Source of the DNA: G020353115 sp964389685 | GTDB lineage: Bacteria > Bacteroidota > Bacteroidia > Bacteroidales > VadinHA17 | Length of the DNA stretch: 31,131 bases | NCBI GenBank assembly: GCA_964389685.1 | Contig: CAYMFM010000045.1 | Location: forward strand, 1 to 31,131 | Direction: 5' to 3' | Shown here: piece by piece, positions 1 through 8,456 of the stretch | How the letters are laid out: each line of letters begins with the position of its first letter | Numbering within the stretch: the first letter of the stretch is position 1 | The notes under the pieces: generated by a model | Told to the model about the DNA's origin: nothing | The model's input: the letters and a program-made list of their open reading frames with translations, nothing else | Databases searched by the model: none | Position numbers and translations under genes: made by a program

Positions 1-1
1 A

Positions 2-1798
2 ATGAACGACTACTTTATCTCTATAAAAGTTGACCGCGAGGAGAGACCGGATATTGACCAGGTTTACATGACCGCCGTACAGCTCATGACTGGTAGCGGC
101 GGGTGGCCATTGAATTGCATTGCATTACCCGATGGCAGTCCGGTTTTCGGGGGAACCTATTTTACACCGGATAAATGGCTGGAAATAATGAATGGAATAT
201 CGACCCTCTATACCAGGGAACCCGGAAAAGTACTGGATTATGCCAGGAACCTGAAACAGGGTATCCTAAACGCAGAACTTGTTCAGGAAAAACAGGAACA
301 TGTTCCGCTGCAGAAAGAGGACCTGGAATCGTTTGTCTCATCCTGGAAAAAACGTTTCGATATCGAGAATGGAGGCACCAAAGGTTTTCCCAAATTTCCG
401 CTGCCGGTTACCCTGCAATCCCTGCTATCCTATCACTATCATTCAAACGATCAGGAGGTTTATGACTACGTGATGCTTACACTGGATAAAATGACAGCTG
501 GGGGAATATTCGACCATGTCGGTGGAGGATTTGCCAGGTATTCCACCGATACCCTTTGGAAAGTCCCTCATTTTGAAAAAATGCTTTACGATAACAGCCA
601 GCTTGTTTCCATTTACAGTAAAGCATTCCAGGTTTCAAAGAAAGAGGAGTATAAAACCGTTATCTATAAAATCCTCGAATTCATTGAACGCGAACTGACT
701 TCCCGGGAGGGTGGTTTCTATTCCTCACTGGATGCGGACAGTGAGGGAATCGAAGGGAAATTCTATGTTTGGGATCACCAGGAGATTGAAACCCTGTTGG
801 GGGAAGAAGCAGCACTGTTTTGCGACTTCTACAATATTCTTCCCGAAGGCAACTGGCAAGGGACCAATGTTTTGCACCGTACACGGGAACCTGAAGCGTT
901 TTTAAAGAATAGTCCAGCAATTAACAAGGATTTCATGAAGCAGCTGGATAAAAACCTCAACATCCTGCTGAAAGACCGAAACGAACGAACCCGACCCGCA
1001 ATGGACAATAAGATCCTTACTTCCTGGAATGCCCTGATGCAAAAAGGCTATCTTGATGCCTACCGGGTGTTCGGTGAATCCCGGTTTCTTGAATCGGCTG
1101 AACGAAATGCCCACTTTATCAGAAAGAACCTCCTCGCAGAAGATTTTCGCCTGGATCGGAACTATAAAAACAACAAGTCCTCCATCAACGGTTTCCTCGA
1201 TGATTATGCCCACCTGATTGAAGCCTGGATCTCGCTGTATGAAGCCACGTTTGATGAGCAATGGCTAACCCTGGCATTCAACCTGATGACTTATGCAATA
1301 ACACATTTCTACGATGAGCAATCCGGTATGTTTTTCTATACTTCAAACCTTGACCCATCACTGGTTGCGCGTAAAATGGAACTTGACGATAACGTGATCC
1401 CGTCATCCAACTCCACCCTTGCCCATGGATTGTTCAGCCTCGGAAAACTCTTTGATAAGAAGGAATTTATGGCAATTTCAGAACAGATGGCCATCAATAT
1501 AAAATCAACCATTGGTCAGAATCCCGGTTTTTATTCCAATTGGATACGCTTGCTCATCCGGTTCATCTACAACCCCTATGAACTGGCTATTACCGGTCCT
1601 GAGTCGATGTGGTTTCGTCAGCAATTGGATGAACATTACCTGCCCGATATTATTCTTGCAGGAGGTAAAACAGAATCGCATATTCCGTTGCTCAGGAACA
1701 GGCTGAAAAAGGGAAAGACCATGATCTATGTTTGCAGGGACAAGGTGTGTAAAATGCCGGTTGATAATGTGAGGAACGCCATCAAAATGATGGAATGA
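2..1798 (+). CDS. DUF255 / YyaL-type thioredoxin-like protein (5'-truncated by window edge)
   Basis: This is the 3' part of a DUF255 (YyaL / SPATA20-like) protein. The family has an N-terminal thioredoxin-like domain followed by an (alpha/alpha)6 barrel resembling N-acylglucosamine 2-epimerase; its physiological role is poorly defined. Seen here: the VDREERPDID segment at the very start, GGWP at residues 33-36, GGTYFTP at 50-56, then GGIFDHVGGGFARYS and VPHFEKMLYDN of the barrel, SLDADSEG, and a C-terminal CRDKVCKMP. Complete members are about 670-700 residues, so roughly 80 N-terminal residues, including the expected CHWC-type motif, lie before base 1. The ATG at base 2 is therefore an internal methionine, not the true start. 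The stop is TGA at 1796-1798. The family call is secure; the catalytic function is unknown. Confidence 0.9.
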   Translation: MNDYFISIKVDREERPDIDQVYMTAVQLMTGSGGWPLNCIALPDGSPVFGGTYFTPDKWLEIMNGISTLYTREPGKVLDYARNLKQGILNAELVQEKQEHVPLQKEDLESFVSSWKKRFDIENGGTKGFPKFPLPVTLQSLLSYHYHSNDQEVYDYVMLTLDKMTAGGIFDHVGGGFARYSTDTLWKVPHFEKMLYDNSQLVSIYSKAFQVSKKEEYKTVIYKILEFIERELTSREGGFYSSLDADSEGIEGKFYVWDHQEIETLLGEEAALFCDFYNILPEGNWQGTNVLHRTREPEAFLKNSPAINKDFMKQLDKNLNILLKDRNERTRPAMDNKILTSWNALMQKGYLDAYRVFGESRFLESAERNAHFIRKNLLAEDFRLDRNYKNNKSSINGFLDDYAHLIEAWISLYEATFDEQWLTLAFNLMTYAITHFYDEQSGMFFYTSNLDPSLVARKMELDDNVIPSSNSTLAHGLFSLGKLFDKKEFMAISEQMAINIKSTIGQNPGFYSNWIRLLIRFIYNPYELAITGPESMWFRQQLDEHYLPDIILAGGKTESHIPLLRNRLKKGKTMIYVCRDKVCKMPVDNVRNAIKMME

Positions 1799-1909
1799 CC
1801 TGTTTTTATACCATAATGCGCTGATAATTTAAACCAAAAATCAAAATTATCCCAACTAATTTTTTCAATTTTGCTAAATGAATAAATGAGTTCTCAAACG
1901 TAACAGGAA

Positions 1910-2725
1910 ATGAAAACAAAAATGACAGGGATGTTTATCAGTATCCTTCTGGTGATGTTGATTGGATGGGGCATTGGGTGCAGTACCGTTCCCATAACAG
2001 GACGGAGACAGGTGAATCTGCTGCCCGAATCAGAAATGGTCGCCATGAGCCTGACAAGCTATCAGGAATTCCTGAGTACCCATTCGCTTTCGACCAGCGC
2101 GGTCCAGACGGATATGGTTAGAACCGTAGGGAGGGATATCTCTTCAGCAGTTGAGGAGTTCATGCGGAATAACAAAATGGCAGACCGGGTTGAAGGATTT
2201 GACTGGGAATTCAACCTCGTTCAGGATGATATTCCCAATGCATGGTGCATGCCCGGTGGAAAGGTGGTTGTATATACCGGCATCCTGCCACTAACTGTCT
2301 CAAAATCAGGACTTGCAGTTGTTGTTGGACACGAGATAGGCCATGCGGTTGCAAGGCACGGTAATGAGCGAATGAGCCAGGCCCTGCTGATTCAACTTGG
2401 TGGCGTGGCGCTGGATGTTGCACTGAAGGATGAGCCGGAAAAGACCAAGAACCTTTATCTGGCGGCATATGGATTGGGAACAAATGTTGGAATTGCCTTA
2501 CCCTATTCACGGGCGCATGAAAACGAAGCAGATAGACTGGGACTGATCTTTATGGCAATGGCAGGATATGATCCGAATGAAGCCATTGAATTCTGGGGCA
2601 GGATGGCTGCATTGGGCGGAGCAAAACCGCCCGAATTTCTCAGCACACACCCCAGCGATGAAACGCGGGTCAATAACCTGAAGGCATTGGTGCCGGAAGC
2701 AATGAAATACTATAATGCCCGGTAA
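1910..2725 (+). CDS. M48-family zinc metallopeptidase, predicted lipoprotein
   Basis: 271 residues. A signal peptide (hydrophobic residues 8-21) ends in a lipobox with Cys24 (GIGC), so the mature protein should be lipid-anchored and face the periplasm. The zinc site is HEIGH at 141-145, with the third ligand most likely Glu206 in HENEADRLG (203-211). The late FLSTHPSDETR segment (243-253) is also typical of M48 peptidases of the LoiP/BepA-like 'M48 family metalloprotease' group, which act in outer-membrane protein quality control. The length matches the group. It follows the DUF255 gene by 111 bases with no visible terminator. The ATG at 1910 is chosen because it starts the basic n-region of the signal peptide. 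The specific substrate cannot be read from the sequence. Confidence 0.92.
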   Translation: MKTKMTGMFISILLVMLIGWGIGCSTVPITGRRQVNLLPESEMVAMSLTSYQEFLSTHSLSTSAVQTDMVRTVGRDISSAVEEFMRNNKMADRVEGFDWEFNLVQDDIPNAWCMPGGKVVVYTGILPLTVSKSGLAVVVGHEIGHAVARHGNERMSQALLIQLGGVALDVALKDEPEKTKNLYLAAYGLGTNVGIALPYSRAHENEADRLGLIFMAMAGYDPNEAIEFWGRMAALGGAKPPEFLSTHPSDETRVNNLKALVPEAMKYYNAR

Positions 2726-2909
2726 TCACGTTTATACAAAAAAATCTTTACCGTGGAATGAAACCCTTTAGGTGAAATTCAGTATAAGAACCTAACCGGT
2801 GCATTGTAAGGTCATGTTCAGGTAGTAAAAAAAATAAATGTGGCGAACCGGCACGCCAATTTTATATGAATTTTTTTTTTCTTAAATTATTTTAATACAT
2901 TTATGTCAA

Positions 2910-2917
2910 TAAATTTG
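2910..2917 (+). promoter_or_regulatory. TAnnTTTG -7 element (TAAATTTG)
   Basis: TAAATTTG matches the Bacteroidota sigma-ABfr -7 consensus TAnnTTTG in the gene-poor, AT-rich stretch before the gene at 3010. It predicts transcription from about 2924 and an untranslated leader of roughly 85 bases. No good -33 TTTG lies at the usual distance, so this is a moderate call. Confidence 0.4.
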
Positions 2918-3009
2918 ACCCTGTCATAACGTTCTTTTGATTGATCCATCGGATTTTTTTTGTACCGATATTTTCGGTTTCATTAAAAACAAACAAACGT
3001 TTTCGTATA

Positions 3010-4167
3010 ATGAAAAAGCTGCTTATAGTAACCATTGTCATTCTGATTATCCTGCTAATTGTCCCTGCTATCAGTTTCTTTAAATGGAGTTTTCAAACAA
3101 AGAGACCGCTGGAGGTAATGATCCTTAACAAAACAGTGCCAACGCTGGAGCGGGATAAACACCGGTCTCTGAGCTGGATACTTACTCACAATAAGTATGT
3201 GAAACTGAACAAAAGAAAATACTCCTATACAAAAGACTATTTTGGTTTCTTTCCATTAAAACCGTTACGCAACAAAGAATGGGACACGGATCCGATCAGG
3301 CTGGGAGATATCCTGAACATGGCAGATTCGTTCGATGTTGCCTATTTTGCCGATACCTATGGCGTCTATTTTAATGACTGGTATGTTGGAGTGAACACCA
3401 CTAACCGGTCAAGGTTGATATATGGGGGATTGAGCAATAGTGATTACCTGTTTATGAAGGAGATGCATGACCGGAATAAACTGGTCATTGCAGAATACAA
3501 TATCCTGGCATACCCCACCGACCCGCTTTACAGACTCAGGACCGAGGAACTGCTGGATATCCGTTGGACAGAATGGACGGGGTGCTATTTTCAAACCCTG
3601 GATACGATCGCAGACCCTTCCTTTCCGAAATGGATTGTCAGACAATACCGGACACAGTACCGTAAAGATTGGAATTTTACCAAATCAGGAATCATTTTAT
3701 TCAAGAGCAACAATCAAATTGTGGTTCTTGAAAATGAAACTCACCTGGAATTTGAAACTCCATTTATTTATACAACCAGTCATGGAGAAGAGAATTTCGA
3801 CCTGCCCTATAAGGTTCCCTATCCCTACTGGTTTGAAATCATTGAAACAAAAAACAATGATGTAGTTGCAAATTTTAAGATACAAACCAATGAAGTGGGA
3901 GATTCCATTCTCCAGAACTATTTCCTTCCGGAAACATTCCCCGCTGTTCTTCAAGGTCCCGGCCAATCACCCTATTTTTACTTTGCTGGCGATTTTGCAG
4001 ATAATCCGGTGCCTATAAAAACAGCTTATTTTAAAGGAATAGAAAAATTGAAATGGCTGTTTATCAGAGAAAAGCCCGGATCAAGAACCAGGTTCTACTG
4101 GGATTATTACAGACCGTTAATGTCACAGATCCTGGATCAATATTATTCGGCGAAGAACCCGGAATAA
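3010..4167 (+). CDS. Unrecognised membrane-anchored protein (single N-terminal helix)
   Basis: 385 residues, not assigned to a family. The frame is open from a TTG at 2941, but the ATG at 3010 is the better start: it begins MKKLL directly before a long hydrophobic helix (about residues 4-24), giving a classic signal-anchor, whereas the upstream extension is phenylalanine-rich and looks untranslated. The rest is soluble, rich in aromatic residues, and probably periplasmic. Notable segments are SFDVAYFADTYGVYFNDWY near residue 120, TEWTGCYF, PYPYWFEI and SPYFYFAGDFADNP. The DVAYFADTYGVY string looks like a beta-strand and turn of a Rossmann or glutamine-amidotransferase-like fold, but I see no confirmed catalytic motif. 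It stands alone, followed by a strong terminator at 4192-4226. Confidence 0.75.
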   Translation: MKKLLIVTIVILIILLIVPAISFFKWSFQTKRPLEVMILNKTVPTLERDKHRSLSWILTHNKYVKLNKRKYSYTKDYFGFFPLKPLRNKEWDTDPIRLGDILNMADSFDVAYFADTYGVYFNDWYVGVNTTNRSRLIYGGLSNSDYLFMKEMHDRNKLVIAEYNILAYPTDPLYRLRTEELLDIRWTEWTGCYFQTLDTIADPSFPKWIVRQYRTQYRKDWNFTKSGIILFKSNNQIVVLENETHLEFETPFIYTTSHGEENFDLPYKVPYPYWFEIIETKNNDVVANFKIQTNEVGDSILQNYFLPETFPAVLQGPGQSPYFYFAGDFADNPVPIKTAYFKGIEKLKWLFIREKPGSRTRFYWDYYRPLMSQILDQYYSAKNPE

Positions 4168-4191
4168 AATTATATTATTGAGTACAAAACC

Positions 4192-4226
4192 AGGCTGTCT
4201 CTAAGTATAGGACAGCCTTTTTTTTT
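4192..4226 (+). terminator. Rho-independent terminator
   Basis: The arms AGGCTGTC (4192-4199) and GACAGCCT (4211-4218) form an 8-bp stem with an 11-base loop, followed by a run of nine T (4218-4226). It ends transcription of the gene at 3010-4167. It lies only 16 bases ahead of the next start codon. Confidence 0.9.
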
Positions 4227-4242
4227 CATAAAGATAGAATTC

Positions 4243-5022
4243 ATGAATAATTTAACCGTTGCCCTGATACAAACCTCACTTTATTGGGAAAGGATTGAAG
4301 AAAACCTGGAACATTTCGGGAAATTATTGAAGCCATTGAAAGACAGAACGGATGTAATCCTCTTACCGGAGATGTTTACCACAGGATTCTCGATGGAGCC
4401 TGCTAAACTGGCAGAGGAGATGGATGGAACCTCTGTTTCCTGGTTAAAACAAGAGGCAGCAGAACTGGGTTGTGTTGTTGCAGGAAGCATCATCATTAAA
4501 GGGAACAATCAATATTTTAACCGGTTCATCTGGATGCAACCATCCGGGGATTTCAGCCTGTATGATAAACGACACTTGTTCCGTCTGGGAAATGAACATT
4601 TTATATATACTGCAGGAAAAGAACGACTCATTCAGGAGATCGGAGAGTGGAGGGTAAGACCGTTGATATGCTATGACCTCCGTTTTCCGGTTTGGAGCAG
4701 GAACAGGAATGATTATGATCTGCTGGTATACGTTGCAAACTGGCCGGAATCCAGACAGGAGATTTGGAAAACCCTGCTGAAAGCCAGGGCTATTGAGAAT
4801 CAGGCATATGTCATCGGTGTTAACCGGATTGGAAGGGATGGAAATGGAATTGACTATTCCGGCGATTCTGCCGCTATTAATCCGAAAGGAGAGATCATCA
4901 GTACCATTCAGCCCCATGAAGAGAAGGTAGAGATCATTACCCTCTCCATGAATGAATTAATTGAATTCCGGGATAAATTCCCGGTTTTACCGGACAGGGA
5001 CGAGTTTATTATTACCCAGTAA
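4243..5022 (+). CDS. Nitrilase-superfamily omega-amidase (YafV/NIT2-like)
   Basis: 259 residues, a full-length carbon-nitrogen hydrolase. The catalytic triad is visible: Glu43 in LPEMFTTGF, Lys109 in YDKRHLF, and Cys143 in ICYDLRFP. FSMEP and the YDKRHLFRLGNEH segment are characteristic of the YafV/NIT2 branch. These enzymes hydrolyse 2-oxoglutaramate and 2-oxosuccinamate to the 2-oxoacid and ammonia, in methionine salvage and in repair of transamination by-products. It acts in the cytoplasm; there is no signal peptide. The ATG at 4243 sits 17 bases after a terminator T-tract, so the gene either has a promoter overlapping that terminator (a TATTATTG-like box lies near 4172-4180) or depends on read-through. 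Its 3' end faces the reverse-strand gene ending at 5289. Confidence 0.92.
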   Translation: MNNLTVALIQTSLYWERIEENLEHFGKLLKPLKDRTDVILLPEMFTTGFSMEPAKLAEEMDGTSVSWLKQEAAELGCVVAGSIIIKGNNQYFNRFIWMQPSGDFSLYDKRHLFRLGNEHFIYTAGKERLIQEIGEWRVRPLICYDLRFPVWSRNRNDYDLLVYVANWPESRQEIWKTLLKARAIENQAYVIGVNRIGRDGNGIDYSGDSAAINPKGEIISTIQPHEEKVEIITLSMNELIEFRDKFPVLPDRDEFIITQ

Positions 5023-5056
5023 ACCGGGTTGAATCCAACTTCTCCGGCACCTGGCT

Positions 5057-5070
5057 GCCTGCACGCAGGC
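5057..5070. other. Short perfect hairpin in convergent intergenic region
   Basis: GCCTGC (5057-5062) and GCAGGC (5065-5070) are inverted around two bases. It lies 35 bases after the omega-amidase stop and could help end transcription, but there is no T-tract. Confidence 0.35.
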
Positions 5071-5170
5071 GCAAATGTTGTTTGCTTAAACTCTCCACTA
5101 CAGCTGGGGCGACGAGCTATAGGAAACAGAAAAGTACGACAATCGGTTCACCGGTAGACGTTTTTCGGTA

Positions 5171-5240
5171 ACGAAGCCCGCCCTGTGAAATAATGCTTCG
5201 CATTAGTGGCCTTGCCACTATTTCACAGGGCCCGTATCGT
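5171..5240. repeat. Three-way (cloverleaf-like) inverted-repeat element
   Basis: An outer 13-bp perfect stem pairs GCCCTGTGAAATA (5180-5192) with TATTTCACAGGGC (5219-5231). Inside it are two more hairpins side by side: AATGC/GCATT (5192-5196 with 5200-5204, TTC loop) and AGTGGC/GCCACT (5205-5210 with 5214-5219). ACGA (5171-5174) and TCGT (5237-5240) add outer symmetry. It lies between the convergent genes ending at 5022 and 5289 and encodes no protein. It could be a dispersed structured repeat, a miniature mobile element or a bidirectional terminator without T-tract; the sequence alone does not decide. Confidence 0.7.
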
Positions 5241-5288
5241 CAGTCGGTTATCGGTTGGGTTCCGGGTATTTATCGGGCGGTTTGGGAT

Positions 5289-8225
5289 TTATATCAGTGC
5301 ATCATACAGGATCTCCACCGGGTGATGGGCATGTTCTCCTGTTCCCTCCCTGATTTGCTGTCTGCAGCTTGTTCCCGAGGCAGATAATAGCGTTCCTTCC
5401 GGCTTTTTTCGTATTTCAGGGAAAAGAACCAATTCACCTACCTTCATGGAGAGATCATAATGTTCCTTTTCGAATCCGAAAGATCCTGCCATCCCGCAGC
5501 ATCCTGAAGGCACTTCCGTAACCGAGTAGTTTTCAGGCAAGGATAACATCCTGAGGGTCGGACCGGTTGACGCGATCGCTTTCTGCTGACAGTGTCCGTG
5601 GTAAAGGATCCGTTTTGTGTCAGTCGTAAACTGTTCCTTTGTAATATTACCCTTGTCCAGCTCAAGAGAAAGAAATTCTTCCAGCAGAAAGGAATGCTCG
5701 GCAATCCGGCAGGCTGCGGGTTTGAGGTCATTGCCAACCAGCTCCGGATATTCGTCTCTGAAACTGAGTATTGCAGAAGGCTCAATGCCGATGAGCGGGG
5801 CGTTATCATGAACCAGATCTTTTAGCAATTCAACATTCTTTCGTGCATTATTTCTTGCAGTACGGAGTAACCCTTTTGAGATGAATGTCCTGCCACTGAC
5901 CTTACTGTCAGGGCAATTTACACTGTATCCCAGGCGGGTCAGGAGTTTAATCGCTTTTATCCCGATTGCTGTGTCATTGTAATTGGTAAATTCATCGATG
6001 AAGAAGTGGACGGTCCCTTTCGCAGTGTGATCCGGATTTAGCGATTTCAACTGTTTTTTTGCCCATCGCTTCAATGTTGTTTTATAAAGTGTCGGAATTT
6101 GCCGTTTTTGGGCGAATCCAAGGACTTTTTTCACCAAGCTTGAGAATAGTCCGGTTTGAACCAAAAAGTTGAACAGGGAAGGGAAAACAGCCCCCAGGCG
6201 GTTGATTCGATGAATGTATGCAATAACTCTTGTCCGGAGTGGGATTCCATTCAAATCGTAGTATTTTTGGAGAAATTCCGCTTTCACCTTGGCAATATCG
6301 ACATTGGATGGGCATTCCGATTTGCATCCTTTGCATGACAGGCAAAGATCAAGGATCTCGTAAAGTGTTTTCGAATCAAACGGATTGGGGGCATGAGTTA
6401 GCATCTCCCTCAGGAGATTAGCCCTTGCCCGGGTTGATTTGTTTTCATCCCGGGATGCCATGTAACTTGGGCACATGGTTCCTCCGATGCGTTCACTTTT
6501 ACGGCAATCTCCCGACCCGTTGCATCGTTCCACTGCCTGGAGCAATCCACCCGACTCAGAAAAATCAAAAATGGTCTCTATCGCTCTGGTTTTTTGTTCC
6601 GGTTCATACCTGAGAAACGTGTTCATTTTTGGTGTATCGGTAATTTTTCCGGGATTAAAAATAGAAAACGGGTCCCATGTTTTTTTAATCTCCTTCAGGA
6701 GATTATAGTTCTGCTCGCCAACTATAATGGGAATGAATTCTCCCCTCAGCCGGCCGTCGCCATGTTCACCGCTAAGTGAACCCCGGTATTTCTTAACCAG
6801 GTGTGCCATTTCCCACCCAATGGTATGAAACAACTCGATGTCTTTTGGATCTTTAAGGTTGAGGATGGGACGGATATGCAATTCACCGGATCCGATATGG
6901 GCATAATAAACGCACTCTTTCCTGTGCTTCGACAAGATATCCCTGAAATCCTTCATGTAAGAAGGAAGCTCGTTTACTCCAACAGCAGTATCCTCGCAAA
7001 GGGGAACCGGTTTTGCATCGCCTTTCATGTTGGATAAAACACCCAGCCCGGCTTTTCGGAGGTCCCAGATCCGGGAGATGTCATCACCAAAAACAATGGG
7101 GAAGTGGTTGCCATATCCCGCCTTTCTCATATCCCGTTCCAGTGCTGCTGAAATCTCCAGTATCTCTTCGCGGCTATCCCGCTGAAATTCAACAAAGAGA
7201 ATGGCTGCCGGATCCCCTTTCAGGAAGAAACGGTTCTTTTTCTGCTGAATGTTATCCTTTGTCAGATCAAGGATGGTTTTATCAAGCATTTCTACAGCAC
7301 CCGGATGGTGGTCCAGAGCAATTAGGTTGGCTTCGAATGCCTCTTCGAGTTTGTTGAGATGGATGCATACCAATCCGGTTTCAACGGGTGAAAGTGGAAC
7401 AAGATTGAGTTTTATTTCGGTTGTAAAAGCCAGTGTTCCTTCAGAACCTGCCAGGAGTTTGCACATATTGAACGGTTCACCGGTATCGGTAAAGGGTTCT
7501 GTTTCCAGCAATATGTCAATAGCGTACCCTGTATTCCTTCTGTGGATGGATTTGTCGGGATACTCCTTCCGGATCTCTTTCTGGTTGATGGGATCACTCA
7601 ATATCTCTCTGGTTTTCCGGTAAATCTGGTTTTCCAGGCTCTGTCCCTGACATTTTGTGTCAAACTCCTCTCCGGAGAGGGAAGTAAAAAGGGCCTCTGA
7701 GCCGTCACTGAGAATGGCCTTTATCTCCAGCGTATGGTCACGGGTACTTCCGTATATGAGAGAATGGGCTCCACATGAATTGTTGCCAACCATCCCTCCA
7801 AGCATACAGCGGTTTGATGTTGCAGTCTCCGGACCGAAAAATAATCCGAATGGTTTCAGGAAGGCATTCAACTCATCAGGCACCACTCCCGGTTCCACCC
7901 TTACCCACGATTCTTCCTGATTCAACTCCAGGATCCTGTTCATGTATTTGGAAACATCCAGAATGATCCCATTACCTACCACCTGTCCGGCAAGTGAAGT
8001 CCCTGCAGTCCTGGGAATAAGTGCTAAATTATGCTTTCGTGCAAAAGCGATGAGACGCCGGATGTCTTCTGCATGGGCAGGCCTTGACACAGCAATGGGT
8101 TTTTCCCTGTATGACGAAGCATCCGTTGCATAGATCAGCCGTGTGGTCTCATCCTGGAAAAGATCCCCGGTCAGCTCAGTTGTAAGCAGATCCATCTCAC
8201 GGACTATGGTATCATGATCGATCAT
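5289..8225 (-). CDS. FAD-binding and Fe-S 2-hydroxyacid dehydrogenase, single-chain GlcD-GlcF type (YdiJ/Dld-like)
   Basis: 978 residues counted from the ATG at 8225; a TTG at 8252 would add nine. Domains in order: FAD-binding PCMH domain (about residues 40-185, with PRTAGTSLAGQ, GPETATSNRCMLGGMVGNNSCGAHS and YGSTRDH), FAD-oxidase C-terminal domain (about 260-530, ending GEHGDGRLRGEF and DPFSIFNPGKI), an iron-sulfur region with Cys568/574/585 and a classic CxxCxxCxxxCP at 628-638, and a C-terminal CCG-type domain (YHGHCQQKA near 875-883, PSGCCGMAGSFGFE near 906-919). This arrangement oxidises a D-2-hydroxyacid (D-lactate, glycolate or D-2-hydroxyglutarate) and passes electrons through Fe-S clusters to a membrane acceptor. 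The exact substrate is not readable. It is transcribed divergently from the acetate/butyrate gene run, which would suit lactate or hydroxyglutarate oxidation feeding that pathway (inference). Confidence 0.9.
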   Translation of the reverse strand: MIDHDTIVREMDLLTTELTGDLFQDETTRLIYATDASSYREKPIAVSRPAHAEDIRRLIAFARKHNLALIPRTAGTSLAGQVVGNGIILDVSKYMNRILELNQEESWVRVEPGVVPDELNAFLKPFGLFFGPETATSNRCMLGGMVGNNSCGAHSLIYGSTRDHTLEIKAILSDGSEALFTSLSGEEFDTKCQGQSLENQIYRKTREILSDPINQKEIRKEYPDKSIHRRNTGYAIDILLETEPFTDTGEPFNMCKLLAGSEGTLAFTTEIKLNLVPLSPVETGLVCIHLNKLEEAFEANLIALDHHPGAVEMLDKTILDLTKDNIQQKKNRFFLKGDPAAILFVEFQRDSREEILEISAALERDMRKAGYGNHFPIVFGDDISRIWDLRKAGLGVLSNMKGDAKPVPLCEDTAVGVNELPSYMKDFRDILSKHRKECVYYAHIGSGELHIRPILNLKDPKDIELFHTIGWEMAHLVKKYRGSLSGEHGDGRLRGEFIPIIVGEQNYNLLKEIKKTWDPFSIFNPGKITDTPKMNTFLRYEPEQKTRAIETIFDFSESGGLLQAVERCNGSGDCRKSERIGGTMCPSYMASRDENKSTRARANLLREMLTHAPNPFDSKTLYEILDLCLSCKGCKSECPSNVDIAKVKAEFLQKYYDLNGIPLRTRVIAYIHRINRLGAVFPSLFNFLVQTGLFSSLVKKVLGFAQKRQIPTLYKTTLKRWAKKQLKSLNPDHTAKGTVHFFIDEFTNYNDTAIGIKAIKLLTRLGYSVNCPDSKVSGRTFISKGLLRTARNNARKNVELLKDLVHDNAPLIGIEPSAILSFRDEYPELVGNDLKPAACRIAEHSFLLEEFLSLELDKGNITKEQFTTDTKRILYHGHCQQKAIASTGPTLRMLSLPENYSVTEVPSGCCGMAGSFGFEKEHYDLSMKVGELVLFPEIRKKPEGTLLSASGTSCRQQIREGTGEHAHHPVEILYDALI

Positions 8226-8410
8226 CTCGTTTACCGGATGCAAAATTTGCAATAAATTGCCGAATTGCCAAAACCCTGAACATTGGAATTAACCATTCAT
8301 TCTCGGGGAATGAGCCGGAAAGTCAATCATTGTAAGGAAACTTGTTGTTAAACACATTCATTCAATGACAATAATCAGTATAAACTAATGAAAAAACGAG
8401 CATTTTTAAG

Positions 8411-8418
8411 TACTTTTG
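8411..8418 (+). promoter_or_regulatory. TAnnTTTG -7 element (TACTTTTG) for the pta-buk run
   Basis: TACTTTTG matches TAnnTTTG and lies 38 bases before the pta start, predicting a leader of about 30 bases. There is no recognisable -33 box. It is the only good match seen in the divergent gap 8226-8456. Confidence 0.5.
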
Positions 8419-8456
8419 GAAAAAAATAGCAAATCATTATAAATTATTGATTACCA

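Noticed and set aside
2941..3009. Extended TTG start for the unrecognised membrane protein
   Set aside because: The extension would place 23 residues before an ideal signal-anchor, and the ATG at 3010 begins MKKLL.
8226..8252. Extended TTG start for the FAD/Fe-S dehydrogenase
   Set aside because: It adds nine residues with no domain content; the ATG at 8225 is preferred, though not proven.
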